Below, piece after piece: positions 25,320-35,355 of a stretch of 64,000 bases of DNA. The stretch lies in the NCBI GenBank assembly GCA_000332255.1, contig KB235926.1:4312096-4376095 (forward strand), in the 5' to 3' direction. The position numbers were made by a program, and so were the translations under genes. Each line of letters opens with the position of its first letter. Within the stretch, counting starts at the first letter, position 1. Under the pieces are notes generated by a model. The model was not told the DNA's origin. It saw only the letters and a program-made list of their open reading frames with translations, and did no database searches. This DNA is from a cyanobacterium PCC 7702. Its GTDB lineage: Bacteria > Cyanobacteriota > Cyanobacteriia > Cyanobacteriales > Nostocaceae.

Positions 25320-25422
25320 AAGTAGAATAATTGACCGTAAACAAGGCAATACAGAAATTTCCCAACGCAAGAAGGCAGAACTCAGGGACTTAAGACCATC
25401 TTTAGTACTTTCCTAGTATATT

Positions 25423-26598
25423 CTACAAATTACTTGGTATTGTTTTAAACTTATCCCCAGTTGCCAAAGAATAATCCTTTAGCTTAAAGTCAGCAAAAGA
25501 TTTGTTTTTTAACCTATTTCGCAGTGCTTCATCTATATTTACACCTTCTGATTTTTTTCTAACACCGATAATAATAAGACTTCTTTGGTAGGTGGTTTCA
25601 TTGCGGTGGGATTGACATTGCTGAGGACGAAATTGACCAAGATTCAATATTCTATAGTCTTTAACACTCGAACCTTCCTGAAAAAATAATTTTTTTACTA
25701 ATCGTTGAATTTGTTTTGCGCGTTCAAAAGCCGTACGTTCTTCAAATTGTGGTGTTCCTTCGCAAGCAGCTGTCCCTACCGAGATAATCTCAGTTGGGTT
25801 TTCCATAATAGTTTGAATTCCTTGTTGTTCTAGCTTTGCTCTCAAATCATCCACATTAATAATTTGATTTTTATATTTAATTTGCTCGTTACTACCACTA
25901 AGCCATTTATATTTAGTTGATAAAACAGCTATATTAAATTCTGCTGTTCTGCCTTGACTGTCCTTACCTTCTTGATAGGCAAAATAATCAACTTTACCTT
26001 TTTTTTCTGGTATTTGACGGTAGCCTGGAGGATAAAAGGTAAAATTAACAGCAACAGCAGGTACGAGCGCAGCTCCTCCCAAAGAAGCTCGTGCTGCTAG
26101 TGCAGCTAAACCCAGCAATCCAAATGAGACTAGCATCATGGCGAATAATTTTGGTAGGGGTACCGAGTGGCGCTGCTGGGATTGTGATATGAAATTTTCA
26201 GGTAGTGACGGCGCTAGCTGTTTGGTGTTTGGACTTTGTACCCTTGGTTGTTGCTGCTTTAGCCTTTTGAGTTCGAGCTTAGTTGTGGCGGTTTGTTCCA
26301 TAACAGTGCAGTACAAAACCAATCCTTGTTTTGTTCGATACTGGAAAGATTGCTCCCCAAGACAAGCTTGTTGTGGAAGTGTATTTGTGTTTGGATTTTC
26401 CTCGGTTACTGCAATGACTTTGGGTCGATCCTGGTCGTAAGCTTCGTAAACTTTTCCAAGACCGCTTTGGTGACTTAACAAACGCCTGACCCGATAACGT
26501 CCGATTTCCAGTAACGAACCGCAGCTTGTGCAAAAGCGGTTTTTGCTGTTATCTGGGTGGTTTGGTTGGGGACAGTTAGGGTTAATACAAAGGCTCAT
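25423..26598 (-). CDS. Zinc-ribbon membrane protein with a truncated kinase-like N-lobe
   Basis: A 391-residue protein. Residues 1-26 form a four-Cys ribbon (C4, C9, C23, C26) of the kind that opens many cyanobacterial Ser/Thr kinases. Residues 33-70 (GRYRVRRLLSHQSGLGKVYEAYD) look like the start of a kinase N-lobe, but there is no HRD, no DFG and no C-lobe. A Gln-rich linker leads to one transmembrane segment (about 150-175), then an extracytoplasmic domain of about 210 residues containing FYPPGYRQIP. It may be a kinase-derived sensor or scaffold. A genuine kinase lies about 0.9 kb away on the other strand. The function is unknown. Confidence 0.6.
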   Translation of the reverse strand: MSLCINPNCPQPNHPDNSKNRFCTSCGSLLEIGRYRVRRLLSHQSGLGKVYEAYDQDRPKVIAVTEENPNTNTLPQQACLGEQSFQYRTKQGLVLYCTVMEQTATTKLELKRLKQQQPRVQSPNTKQLAPSLPENFISQSQQRHSVPLPKLFAMMLVSFGLLGLAALAARASLGGAALVPAVAVNFTFYPPGYRQIPEKKGKVDYFAYQEGKDSQGRTAEFNIAVLSTKYKWLSGSNEQIKYKNQIINVDDLRAKLEQQGIQTIMENPTEIISVGTAACEGTPQFEERTAFERAKQIQRLVKKLFFQEGSSVKDYRILNLGQFRPQQCQSHRNETTYQRSLIIIGVRKKSEGVNIDEALRNRLKNKSFADFKLKDYSLATGDKFKTIPSNL

Positions 26599-26902
26599 AA
26601 CTGAACTTAGAGTTGTACAAGTTAGCGATCGCTACTACTCTTTCTTCAGACAGATGTTAAAAGGCTAAAGTTGCAGTATTAAGAGAAAAGTCTACCAAAA
26701 TGTTTTCCGTGGCTTTTTGTCAAACCCTAAAAGTGCAGTTAACACACGGGAAAAAGGGTATTTCAGGCTTTCACCATTAAATCTAGTAAAGGCTGTTAAC
26801 CTTGATTTTAATTAAATCCTGCACCGATAGGGGCTGAACAAGGATTTGTTGGTGGCGAGGAATTTGCAGTCCTGGATTTGGAGAAACGGATACAAAGAGA
26901 AT
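26599..26902. other. Intergenic region without a visible gene
   Basis: A 304-bp gap between two leftward genes. It should contain the promoter of the zinc-ribbon protein. No RNA, repeat or terminator is recognised. Confidence 0.4.
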
Positions 26903-27391
26903 TTAATTGGGTAAATTTGCAAAAACTTGCTCAACTAACTTTTTTGTTTTGGCATCCAAGGCATTCCAATCCACATCACCTGTTTCATCGATTAAACTAG
27001 TATCAACCTCAACTGCATCGTTACTTAAATAACTGTAGTTAAGGAAACATACTTGATAGCACAGTTCCCACAAATCTATGCTGACTTGTTGCTGTTGACG
27101 CTGCAAGCACAAATGATATCCTGGATGGGGCATTGGTAGATGAGCAAGAGCCTCTCTAATTTCTAGTGTTTTTTCCGGGGTTGCAGTTTCTAATTCTTGC
27201 AATAGCCTTGTCACAGATGCTTTTGTTTCAGCGCTGGTATCAGGGGGCCAAATCAGTACATCTTGGTAAGTTCCCTTCCAATCAGAGACATCAAGCAGCT
27301 TGCGAATATTATCAACCACACGAATGAAGGCAGGTTGCATAAGGAGTTCAGCCTGCTGCCATGCGGTCAGGTTTGTTATTTTAGGTGGCAT
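26903..27391 (-). CDS. Hypothetical protein, 162 residues
   Basis: An unrecognised soluble protein starting MPPKITNLTAWQQAELLMQPAFIRVVDNIRKLL. It is predicted to be largely helical, acidic at the C-terminus (DAVEVDTSLIDETGDVDWNALDAKTKKLVEQVF), with no signal peptide or membrane segment. The mid-region MPHPGYHLCLQRQQQQVSIDLWELCYQVCF is the most distinctive part. Its promoter faces that of the Ser/Thr kinase at 27539 across 147 bp. No function can be assigned. Confidence 0.65.
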   Translation of the reverse strand: MPPKITNLTAWQQAELLMQPAFIRVVDNIRKLLDVSDWKGTYQDVLIWPPDTSAETKASVTRLLQELETATPEKTLEIREALAHLPMPHPGYHLCLQRQQQQVSIDLWELCYQVCFLNYSYLSNDAVEVDTSLIDETGDVDWNALDAKTKKLVEQVFANLPN

Positions 27392-27538
27392 AGCTAAAGA
27401 TCGACAATTGTGTATCTACAAGCAAAAATTGCATATTAAATCCAGAATCTTTTCCCAAGATAACGAATTTTATCGCGGAAGTTTTGGAGATATTCATTAC
27501 CATCCTGAGAAAATGGGTGTTAATACTAGGGAGGGAAT

Positions 27539-29491
27539 ATGATTGGCAAGTTACTCGACCACAGGTACCAAGTAATTCAAGTCTTGGCAACGGGGGGATT
27601 TGGCGAAACCTACATTGCCCAAGATACCAAGCGACCGGGCAATCCTATTTGTATGGTCAAGCACCTCAAGCCAGTCAGCGTTACTCCTTCTTTATTTGAA
27701 ACGGCTAAGCGTTTGTTTCAAAGCGAAGCTGAAACTTTAGAAAAATTGGGCAATCACGATCAAATTCCCCGGCTTTTAGCTTACTTTGACGAAAACCAAG
27801 AATTTTATTTGGTACAGGAATTTATAGAAGGCCATCCCCTCAGTCAGGAACTAGCTTCTGAAACAAAATGGACAGAAGACCAAGTTATCGATTTGTTAAT
27901 AGAAGTTCTCAATATCTTGGATTTTGTCCACGGTCATGGGGTAATTCACCGCGATATCAAGCCAGATAATATTATCCGACGTGCCTCGGATCACAAGTTA
28001 GTGTTGGTAGACTTTGGAGCGGTCAAACAACTGCGATCGCCCTTTGGATTAGCTACGCAAGCATCTGCTTTCAACGCCGCCCACTTCTGTGCTACCGTAG
28101 CTATTGGTACTCCCGGTTACATGCCCACCGAACAAGGACAAGGCAAACCCCGCCCTAACAGTGATATCTATGCTTTGGGCATTATTGCTATTCAAGCATT
28201 AACTAAAGTAGCGCCAGTGGATTTGCAAGAAGATCCGGAAACCGGCGAAATCCTTTGGCAACACTTAGTATCTGTAAGTCCGCAGTTGGCTGCGGTGTTG
28301 AATAAAATGGTACGCTATCACTTTAAAGACCGCTACCAAACTGCTAAAGAAGCATTGCAAGCTTTGCAGGCCATCGATAACCGTTATCAAAGACAAGAAA
28401 ATGATGGGCGAAATCTTACTCATCAAGCTAGCAATTTTCCCTTAGTAGTTCCATCTCAACAAAAAACTATTGCTGTTGCACCAGCAAATTATGCACTTCC
28501 TCCTGTTGCAGCAGTAGCAGGACCAGTTTCTCAACCCACTTCTACCAACACGGGTTCTAGCGGTCCTGATTTGTTGCAGCTGTTTATTTTGTTCGTCTTA
28601 GCAGGTAGTGCTGCTGCTGTAGCGCCATTGGTGGTTAAGAATGCTCAAAATTGGGCTGCTAATTTGATGCGAGCAGGAGAAAATGATGTTGCAGCACAAA
28701 CTTGTGTGGTGGTGGTGGGAGCAAACCAAGCTAATATTCGTTCTGAACCAAGCGCGATCGCAAGCAATAACATACTACAAGTTGCCAACAAAGGTAGTAA
28801 ATTAGAAGTAACTGGCAGACGTACAAAACGTGGCTGGGTAGAAGTAAAACTAGACTCGGAACGCTTGGCTTGGATCCACTCGGATACGATCAAAAATAAT
28901 TTTGGATGGGTTTCTTGTTTGCGAGATAAAGGTATTGCAGTTAAAACCCTAGACGATGATAATTTGATCGGCACTCGCCCAACTTTCCAACCAAAATCAT
29001 CTGTACATGTAGAAACTCCATCGCCGCAGATACCACAAGCATTACCTTCGCCATCTCCCACAGCAACTTCAGAAAAAGTACAACCGAAAAAATCTTCTCC
29101 AACCGCTATAGATATTTTAGAAAAAGCAAGAAACAAGTATGAGTCTGGAGATTTACAAGGAGCAATTGATTTGCTGAAGTCTATTTCTACCAACAATGCC
29201 AATTGGAAACAAGTGACAGAGACGATCGCTCAATGGCAGCAAGATTGGGCGAAATCAGAAGCTTTTTTTAATGATATAAATCAGGCTTTGGAGAACGGTC
29301 AGTGGGATAAAGTTTTGGCTTACAAAAAACATCCTGAAAAGCTTCCTAATATTCAATACTGGCGAAATAAAATTGAACTTTTATTCAAGCAAGCTGCCGA
29401 AAATCTTACTAAACAAAAGTTGATTCCAGAAAACATTTCTAGCAGTAATTCTTCAGCCAAAATTTCCCATCCTGCTCAACAGCACAGATAA
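27539..29491 (+). CDS. Ser/Thr protein kinase with C-terminal SH3-like domain
   Basis: A 650-residue Hanks-type kinase. The glycine loop is LATGGFGETY (16-25), the ATP-binding lysine K41, the catalytic loop HRDIKPDN (137-144, D139) and the metal aspartate D158 in VDFGAVKQL; GTPGYMPTEQ is the activation-segment end. A single membrane segment lies near 335-360 (LLQLFILFVLAGSAAAVAPLVV). Beyond it are a bacterial SH3-like domain (about 395-460, ANIRSEPSAIASNNILQVANKGSKLEVTG), a Pro/Ser-rich stretch and a helical tail. The SH3-like part may sense the cell wall. GAGGGA supplies a Shine-Dalgarno. All catalytic residues are present. Confidence 0.93.
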   Translation: MIGKLLDHRYQVIQVLATGGFGETYIAQDTKRPGNPICMVKHLKPVSVTPSLFETAKRLFQSEAETLEKLGNHDQIPRLLAYFDENQEFYLVQEFIEGHPLSQELASETKWTEDQVIDLLIEVLNILDFVHGHGVIHRDIKPDNIIRRASDHKLVLVDFGAVKQLRSPFGLATQASAFNAAHFCATVAIGTPGYMPTEQGQGKPRPNSDIYALGIIAIQALTKVAPVDLQEDPETGEILWQHLVSVSPQLAAVLNKMVRYHFKDRYQTAKEALQALQAIDNRYQRQENDGRNLTHQASNFPLVVPSQQKTIAVAPANYALPPVAAVAGPVSQPTSTNTGSSGPDLLQLFILFVLAGSAAAVAPLVVKNAQNWAANLMRAGENDVAAQTCVVVVGANQANIRSEPSAIASNNILQVANKGSKLEVTGRRTKRGWVEVKLDSERLAWIHSDTIKNNFGWVSCLRDKGIAVKTLDDDNLIGTRPTFQPKSSVHVETPSPQIPQALPSPSPTATSEKVQPKKSSPTAIDILEKARNKYESGDLQGAIDLLKSISTNNANWKQVTETIAQWQQDWAKSEAFFNDINQALENGQWDKVLAYKKHPEKLPNIQYWRNKIELLFKQAAENLTKQKLIPENISSSNSSAKISHPAQQHR

Positions 29492-29676
29492 TGCAACTGC
29501 CGTGTGCTCCAGGACCAATTGGGCAAAGAAAACTTGACACATAGTGTATTCCTAGACAGGAACTGGATCGAGATTTAGAGAAGAATTTGCTCGTGGAAGT
29601 ACCCAGCTTGCGCCTCCTGACACAAACACCTAAAAGACCTTATGATTTGTGAAGAATTAGTGATAGCCATACCTCA

Positions 29677-30810
29677 ATGTCATCTATAGTTAAACTAGTT
29701 AAAACTCTACAAACTAAAAATCTGTTTTCCATCGGTTTGCTTTTCTTTGTACCGACGGCGATCGCTGCAGAAAAGTTAGGGTGGAGCGCGCTGGCGGTAT
29801 TTGCACTTTCGGCGCTGGCGATCGTACCTTTAGCCATTTGGCTCAGTACAGCAACCGAAGAAATTGCTTTAATTTTGGGACCATCAATAGGAGGTTTGCT
29901 AAACGCAGTCTTTGGCAATGCAACAGAGCTAATTATTGCTTTGGTGGCCTTGAAAGAAGGCTTAGTAGATATCGTCAAAGCGAGCATCACCGGGACAATT
30001 ATCAGCAATCTGCTGTTAGTAATGGGACTGTCGATGCTGCTGGGAGGATTGCGTTATAAAGAGCAACATTTTCAACCAATGGCGGCGCGAGTCAATGCTT
30101 CGACCATGACCCTAGCAGTGATTGCCATTGTGCTGCCTGCTACTGTGATTAGCACATCTAACGTAGTCGCACCAAGTGCCATTAACAACTTGTCAATTTT
30201 TGTAGCAATTGTTTTGATTGCAGTCTACGCCTTTACACTACTGTTTTCCTTGAAAACTCACAGTTACCTTTACGAAGTTGGTGTTGTGGATCAAGAAGGT
30301 GAAACTTCTCCCCACCATGGAAAAGAACGAACAACAAAGCATCCAAAATCCAACTTGTGGCTTTGGGTCGGTGTTCTGCTGGTAGCTACAGCTGGTGTAG
30401 CATTTTTGTCTGAGATTTTTGTCGGTGCGGTAGAAGAAGCAATCCAGGGATTAGGACTAACGCCTCTTTTTACTGGAGTAATATTGTTACCTCTGGTGGG
30501 AGGTGCAGCGGAATATGTCACTGCGATTCGGGTTGCGATCAAAAACAACATGGACTTGTCGGTTTCTGTAGCCATGGGATCGAGTTTACTGGTTGCTTTG
30601 CTAGTAGCACCCATCCTGGTATTAGTCGGACAAGCCATAGGACAACCAATGGACTTAAATTTTAATTTGTTTGAGGTGATTGCGGTAATTATTGCCGTAG
30701 TAATTGCCAACTTGATTAGTTTGGACGGTCGTTCTAATTGGCTAGAAGGAATGCTGCTGCTTGCAACCTACGCTATTGTTGGGGCCGCTTTTTATTTTCA
30801 TCCTGTTTGA
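29677..30810 (+). CDS. cax: Calcium/proton exchanger (CAX family)
   Basis: A 377-residue antiporter with about eleven transmembrane segments. The two alpha repeats are recognisable: GGLLNAVFGNATELIIALVAL in the N half, and PLVGGAAEYVTAIRVAIKNNMDLSVSVAMGSSL in the C half, each with the conserved acidic residue. A hydrophilic His-containing loop (HHGKERTTKHPKS, about 212-225) separates the halves. It exports Ca2+ in exchange for H+. A standalone gene with a convergent neighbour 22 bp away. Confidence 0.93.
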   Translation: MSSIVKLVKTLQTKNLFSIGLLFFVPTAIAAEKLGWSALAVFALSALAIVPLAIWLSTATEEIALILGPSIGGLLNAVFGNATELIIALVALKEGLVDIVKASITGTIISNLLLVMGLSMLLGGLRYKEQHFQPMAARVNASTMTLAVIAIVLPATVISTSNVVAPSAINNLSIFVAIVLIAVYAFTLLFSLKTHSYLYEVGVVDQEGETSPHHGKERTTKHPKSNLWLWVGVLLVATAGVAFLSEIFVGAVEEAIQGLGLTPLFTGVILLPLVGGAAEYVTAIRVAIKNNMDLSVSVAMGSSLLVALLVAPILVLVGQAIGQPMDLNFNLFEVIAVIIAVVIANLISLDGRSNWLEGMLLLATYAIVGAAFYFHPV

Positions 30811-30832
30811 TGAAATTTCCCAAAGAAGACTA

Positions 30833-32020
30833 CTACCAAACCACTTGCGATCGCTCTTGCACTACCCGTTTGTAAACATCTTCTGTTTGCTTGGCTAACT
30901 TCGGCCAGCTAAAACGTCGTTGCAGATCTTCATAGGCGTTATCAACTAACCATTGTCTATATCCAGGGTTTTTCAAGACTTCTAAAATTCCCCACGCCAG
31001 GGAATCAGGATTATTGGTGTAAGTAACTATGCCGGTTTTGGTATGTTGCACTACCTCAGGAAAACCACCAGTATCCGATACTACTACCGGAACCCGGGAG
31101 GCAAAGCTTTCCAAGGCAACTATACCAAAGGGTTCGTAAAGACTGGGAAAAACGGCACAATCGGCAATGGTTTGAAATTTATCTAAGTATTCATCGGACA
31201 TAAAGCCGGTGAAATAGCATTTGTGCCAAATTCCCATATCCCAAGCTTGCTTTTTCAAGTTGTCGGTATTACCACCACCAATGATGACAAATTTTACGCC
31301 TCCCCCCATTTCCGACAATACCTTAGGAGCAGCACTTAATAAAACAGATACTCCCTTTTCGTAGGTCATTCGCCCTACATAGTAAACGATTTTTTCGCTA
31401 TCTTCGGCAAATTGGCGGCGAAAATCTTGGGCGTGAAAATATTCGTGACGGCGTTTTTTTTCTGGACGGATACCGTTGTAGATGACATCAATTTTATCCC
31501 AGGGAGTGTGCAGCACTCGTTCTACTTCCCGACGCATGTAGTCAGTGCAGACAATAATCCGCCAAGCGTTGTATGCCAAAAGTTCTTCTTTGCCGCTAAT
31601 ATAACGCTGGGTATCTGTGTGAATGCCGTTATGGCGACCGTGTTCGGTGGCGTGAATGGTAGCTATCAAGGGAACTTTAAAATTGTGCTTGAGGGCGATC
31701 GCTCCGTCTCCCACTACCCAATCATGAGCGTGAATAATATCAAAGGGACCTTCTTCCAACATCAATTTACCACCGTGACTGCCCATGCTTTCGTTCATGT
31801 TTGCTATCCAGTGGAAAAAGTCGTTTCCCCCTGAAACGGGAATTCTGTGTACTCGCACACCTTCCACAATTTCGTACAAGGGAGCATGGCCAAACTCCGG
31901 TGTAATCAGGTGGATTTCATGTCCCAGCTTGACTAATTCTGGATACAACTCCGACACGTGACGGGCGATTCCTCCCACGATCCGCGGTGGAAATTCCCAA
32001 CTCATTACTAGTATTTTCAT
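30833..32020 (-). CDS. GT4-family glycosyltransferase
   Basis: A 395-residue GT-B enzyme. The N-terminal domain begins MKILVMSWEFPPRIVGGIARHVSELYPEL with the nucleotide-sugar glycine loop. HAHDW and the C-terminal FPSLYEPFGIVALESFASRVPVVVSDTGGFPEVV give the GT4 EX7E signature (Glu in YEPFGIVALE). The sequence resembles bacterial glycogen-synthase-like GT4 proteins, but the acceptor is not known. It lies 41 bp downstream of the DUF2079 membrane protein on the same strand, suggesting a shared transcript. Confidence 0.88.
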   Translation of the reverse strand: MKILVMSWEFPPRIVGGIARHVSELYPELVKLGHEIHLITPEFGHAPLYEIVEGVRVHRIPVSGGNDFFHWIANMNESMGSHGGKLMLEEGPFDIIHAHDWVVGDGAIALKHNFKVPLIATIHATEHGRHNGIHTDTQRYISGKEELLAYNAWRIIVCTDYMRREVERVLHTPWDKIDVIYNGIRPEKKRRHEYFHAQDFRRQFAEDSEKIVYYVGRMTYEKGVSVLLSAAPKVLSEMGGGVKFVIIGGGNTDNLKKQAWDMGIWHKCYFTGFMSDEYLDKFQTIADCAVFPSLYEPFGIVALESFASRVPVVVSDTGGFPEVVQHTKTGIVTYTNNPDSLAWGILEVLKNPGYRQWLVDNAYEDLQRRFSWPKLAKQTEDVYKRVVQERSQVVW

Positions 32021-32061
32021 TTACCGCTATCCCCTAGCCTTGACACAAAATGTTTGTTTTT

Positions 32062-33678
32062 CTAAAGTTTCAGCTCGAGCTGGCGAAATTGTAACCAAGC
32101 TGCTGTGGCTTGGGTGTCCGAATTGGCATCTTTTTGGAGTAGAATGACGCCATCTTGAAAGTCAATGATTCCATATTCTCGGTTACTGCTGACTCGGTCA
32201 ATGAGATTTGTCAGATCTCGAAGCAGGTGGCGATCGCTTTTGAATGCGGGTTGATATTTTTGTAATTGCCATAAATCGGCGATCGCGTAATCTACCTTAA
32301 TCACTTGTTTAGCATCGTTGCGTAACTCTAAAGCAGGTAAGCGCAGAATTTCTCGCCGACTGGAAAGATGGGGAGCAATGTAGGTAGTTGCAGATACACT
32401 AGCATCCTCAGGAATTTTTGCCAGCAACGGCCCCATCTTACTGACATGCTGCCATTGTCGTATTAAAGACACATGGACCCAAGGTTTTACAGAATCAGGA
32501 ATGAGAAAGTAAAAAGTCCGGTGAGGGTTAGATGCCACGCTAAAAAACAAGGATAGACAAATACAACCTAGCCAGAGGCGACGAAATGAAGGTGTAAATT
32601 TTTGCTGCGAACGCGACCACCAAAGGATGGCTCCGTAAAATAATCCCGGCACTACAGTTAAAGCATAGCGAATTGTAATTGCTAAAACAGATTCTCCCCT
32701 ACTCAGAAGTATTTGTAAGAGGGGAAAACCAGCAATCATCCAAGAGGCCGGAGCAGCAGCAGGTACAAAGGCCAAAGGCAACCATTGACCGAGCAAATAC
32801 CTAATGGTTTTATCTACTGGTGTAACCAATTCTATTAACAAACGTAGGGGATTGGCAATCATTCCCCAAAGAATTTCCAAGGTAGAAGCTTCTTTTCCTT
32901 GGGTATATTGTCCAAACCTCTCCAACATGAATCTTTGCGAAATATCCTTGGAAAACAAGGGCATGATTAAATTGGTGAGAATTAATACATAACCAAAGCT
33001 GAGAAGACATACGCCTATTCCGGCGCGCGGGAAGCGCTTGCTTAAAACCATGTATACTCCCACGCCAAACAAACCTATCCCCGCATCTTCTCGCACGGCT
33101 AAAACCAAAATTGCCATCAGCCAAAACAACCACCACCAGCGTTTTTCCATTGCCAACAGCAAGGTAAAAATAAACAAGGGAATTTGACTAATGTCATGAA
33201 AATTACTTAAGGTCGGCCCAATCACCGCGTTGGCAGCATAAAAGCTAGCAGTAATAAATACCGCTAATGAGGGTTGGAGATACTGTCGCGCCAAAAGATA
33301 CAAAACTAAACCAGCTGTAGTAATAAATATAACTTTTAGTACTGATAGAGTGGCGGGAGAAGGAAATAAAGCGTAAATTGGTAGCCACAGCAGCAACGCT
33401 GGTGTAAAGTGCTGGCCGAGGCGATGGTAGTATACCGTGGGAACTTCCCCCCCATGGACAACGTTAGTAGAGAGACAGGAAGAAAGGGAACTCTGAAAAA
33501 AACGACCGTGGAGGTTATTCCAAAAAACTTGGTTGAAAATACCTTGGTCAAAGGAAGCATAGAAAGTATAATAGCGGTGCAAGGAAAATAGCAAACACAA
33601 AATAAAAAACATTCCTGCTAATTTGAAAACAGTAATGTTTGGATTGCCTAGTTTTGAAATTTTGTTTGTATTGATCAC
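32062..33678 (-). CDS. DUF2079 polytopic membrane protein
   Basis: A 538-residue membrane protein with about ten hydrophobic segments and a C-terminal soluble domain. FYASFDQGIFNQVFWNNLHGRFFQSS and RLGQHFTPALLLWLPIYALFPSP are typical DUF2079 features, a family with the layout of lipid-linked-sugar glycosyltransferases (GT-C like). Start is GTG at 33678. Its neighbour is a GT4 enzyme, consistent with surface-glycan work; the reaction is unproven. Confidence 0.85.
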   Translation of the reverse strand: MINTNKISKLGNPNITVFKLAGMFFILCLLFSLHRYYTFYASFDQGIFNQVFWNNLHGRFFQSSLSSCLSTNVVHGGEVPTVYYHRLGQHFTPALLLWLPIYALFPSPATLSVLKVIFITTAGLVLYLLARQYLQPSLAVFITASFYAANAVIGPTLSNFHDISQIPLFIFTLLLAMEKRWWWLFWLMAILVLAVREDAGIGLFGVGVYMVLSKRFPRAGIGVCLLSFGYVLILTNLIMPLFSKDISQRFMLERFGQYTQGKEASTLEILWGMIANPLRLLIELVTPVDKTIRYLLGQWLPLAFVPAAAPASWMIAGFPLLQILLSRGESVLAITIRYALTVVPGLFYGAILWWSRSQQKFTPSFRRLWLGCICLSLFFSVASNPHRTFYFLIPDSVKPWVHVSLIRQWQHVSKMGPLLAKIPEDASVSATTYIAPHLSSRREILRLPALELRNDAKQVIKVDYAIADLWQLQKYQPAFKSDRHLLRDLTNLIDRVSSNREYGIIDFQDGVILLQKDANSDTQATAAWLQFRQLELKL

Positions 33679-33843
33679 ATCACTTACCCTGGAAAAATTT
33701 CAAAAATATTGAGAAACTGATTGTCTGTTTTGCAACAAGGGGTAAAAAAAGTTCTAACAGAAACCTCAAGAATATCTTCTCGCAAAGGGTGTTGTGGAAC
33801 AAACTTATAGGAAAATAAATGCAGTGGTCTTTGTGCCTGGAAA

Positions 33844-35247
33844 ATGGCTGCCTTAATTAAAGACGTTCAAAACTTGCTTGCCGAGTTAATCGCTCGCTAC
33901 TCGCCTAGGGTAGATTATTTGATGATTCGCTTGGAAGAAGCTGAAGGTACAGATATCTTGTTGCGTGGCGATAAGGTGGAAACCCTTAGTGAAGGTATTT
34001 CCATTGGCGGACACATTCGTGCTTGTTATAAAGGTGGATGGGGATTCAGTAGTTTTAACCGCCTGACAACAATTAAAGACCGCATCGAAGAAGCGATCGC
34101 CGCAGCGCGAATGGTTGGCGATGAAAAAACCATGCTCGCAGAAGTGGAACCGGTGCAAGCAGTATGTCAGGTACCGCTGAGAGGTAGCGATCCCCGCAAA
34201 GTACCCTTGAGCAGAAAAAAAGAATTATGCGATCGCTACAGCGAACTTCTCAAAACTGTAGACCAACGCATTACCACAACTTCCGTACGCTACAGCGACT
34301 GCAGTCAAAGAGTCATAATTGCCAGCAATGAAGGAACTTTGATCGAGCAATCCTGGGTAGACATGGAAATGCGCTTTGCTGCAACTGCAAGAAATGGTGA
34401 AACCGTACAAACTGGTAGAGAAACTACTGGCTCGCGCCAAGCTTTTGAAGATTTAATTAGTTTAGACGAACAAGTCAAAAGTGCAGCCCAAAGAGCAGTA
34501 GCTGCCTTATCTTTACCCTCGGTCAAAGGCAATACCTACACTGTCGTTATCGACCCCATTCTCACTGGTTTATTCGTCCACGAAGCCTTTGGACATCTTT
34601 CGGAAGCAGATATGGCCTACGAAAACCCCGATTTGTTGGAAGTGATGACCATAGGTCGCAGATTTGGTCCCGAGGAATTACAAATTTTTGACGGCGCCGC
34701 CCTCCCCGGACATAGAGGTAGTTATTTTTACGATGATGAAGGAACTCCCGCCACAACTACGCAACTAATTAAAGATGGCATTCTCGTAGGACGCCTTCAC
34801 TCTCGAGAAACTGCTGGCTCGCTTCAAGAAGCAGCCACCGGTAATGCTAGATGTCTTAATTATCACTATGCTCCCCTGGTACGGATGACAAATACTTGGA
34901 TCGCCAGGGGAAAAACTCCAGTAGCAGATCTATTTTGCGATATCAAAGAGGGAGTTTATGCCCGCAACTGGCTAGGTGGTATGACCAACGGAGAAATGTT
35001 CACCTTCAGTGCTGGAGAAGCATGGATGATCAGAAACGGCAAAATCGCCGAACCTATAAAAGATGTAACGCTATCGGGAAACGTTTTTCAAACTCTAAGA
35101 GATATAGAAGCAATCGGCGATGATTTTTACTGGGACGAGTCGGGTGGTTGCGGTAAAGGCGGACAAAACGGTTTACCTGTAGGTTGCGGTGGTCCGAGTC
35201 TGCGCATCCGTGATGTAGTAGTAGGTGGAGAAGCTGCAGAGATTTAA
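33844..35247 (+). CDS. tldD: TldD-type metalloprotease subunit
   Basis: A 467-residue TldD/PmbA family protein. The zinc motif HExxxH is in TGLFVHEAFGHLSEADM (near residue 245). Other TldD signatures are DDEGTPATTTQLIKDG and LIKDGILVGRLHSRETA, with the C-terminal VVGGE. With PmbA/TldE it forms a heterodimer that degrades or trims unfolded peptides, including RiPP leaders. The HExxxH marks this as the catalytic subunit. The partner is not in the window. Confidence 0.93.
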   Translation: MAALIKDVQNLLAELIARYSPRVDYLMIRLEEAEGTDILLRGDKVETLSEGISIGGHIRACYKGGWGFSSFNRLTTIKDRIEEAIAAARMVGDEKTMLAEVEPVQAVCQVPLRGSDPRKVPLSRKKELCDRYSELLKTVDQRITTTSVRYSDCSQRVIIASNEGTLIEQSWVDMEMRFAATARNGETVQTGRETTGSRQAFEDLISLDEQVKSAAQRAVAALSLPSVKGNTYTVVIDPILTGLFVHEAFGHLSEADMAYENPDLLEVMTIGRRFGPEELQIFDGAALPGHRGSYFYDDEGTPATTTQLIKDGILVGRLHSRETAGSLQEAATGNARCLNYHYAPLVRMTNTWIARGKTPVADLFCDIKEGVYARNWLGGMTNGEMFTFSAGEAWMIRNGKIAEPIKDVTLSGNVFQTLRDIEAIGDDFYWDESGGCGKGGQNGLPVGCGGPSLRIRDVVVGGEAAEI

Positions 35248-35355
35248 GACAAAAGGTAAAAAGCTCTAGGACAGAGAATAGGCATTTTCTTGGTTTGTAG
35301 TAAGCACAAAGCTTGCTAGGATCTGAAAGAAACAGATGGCTAGAAATAACTTGGT

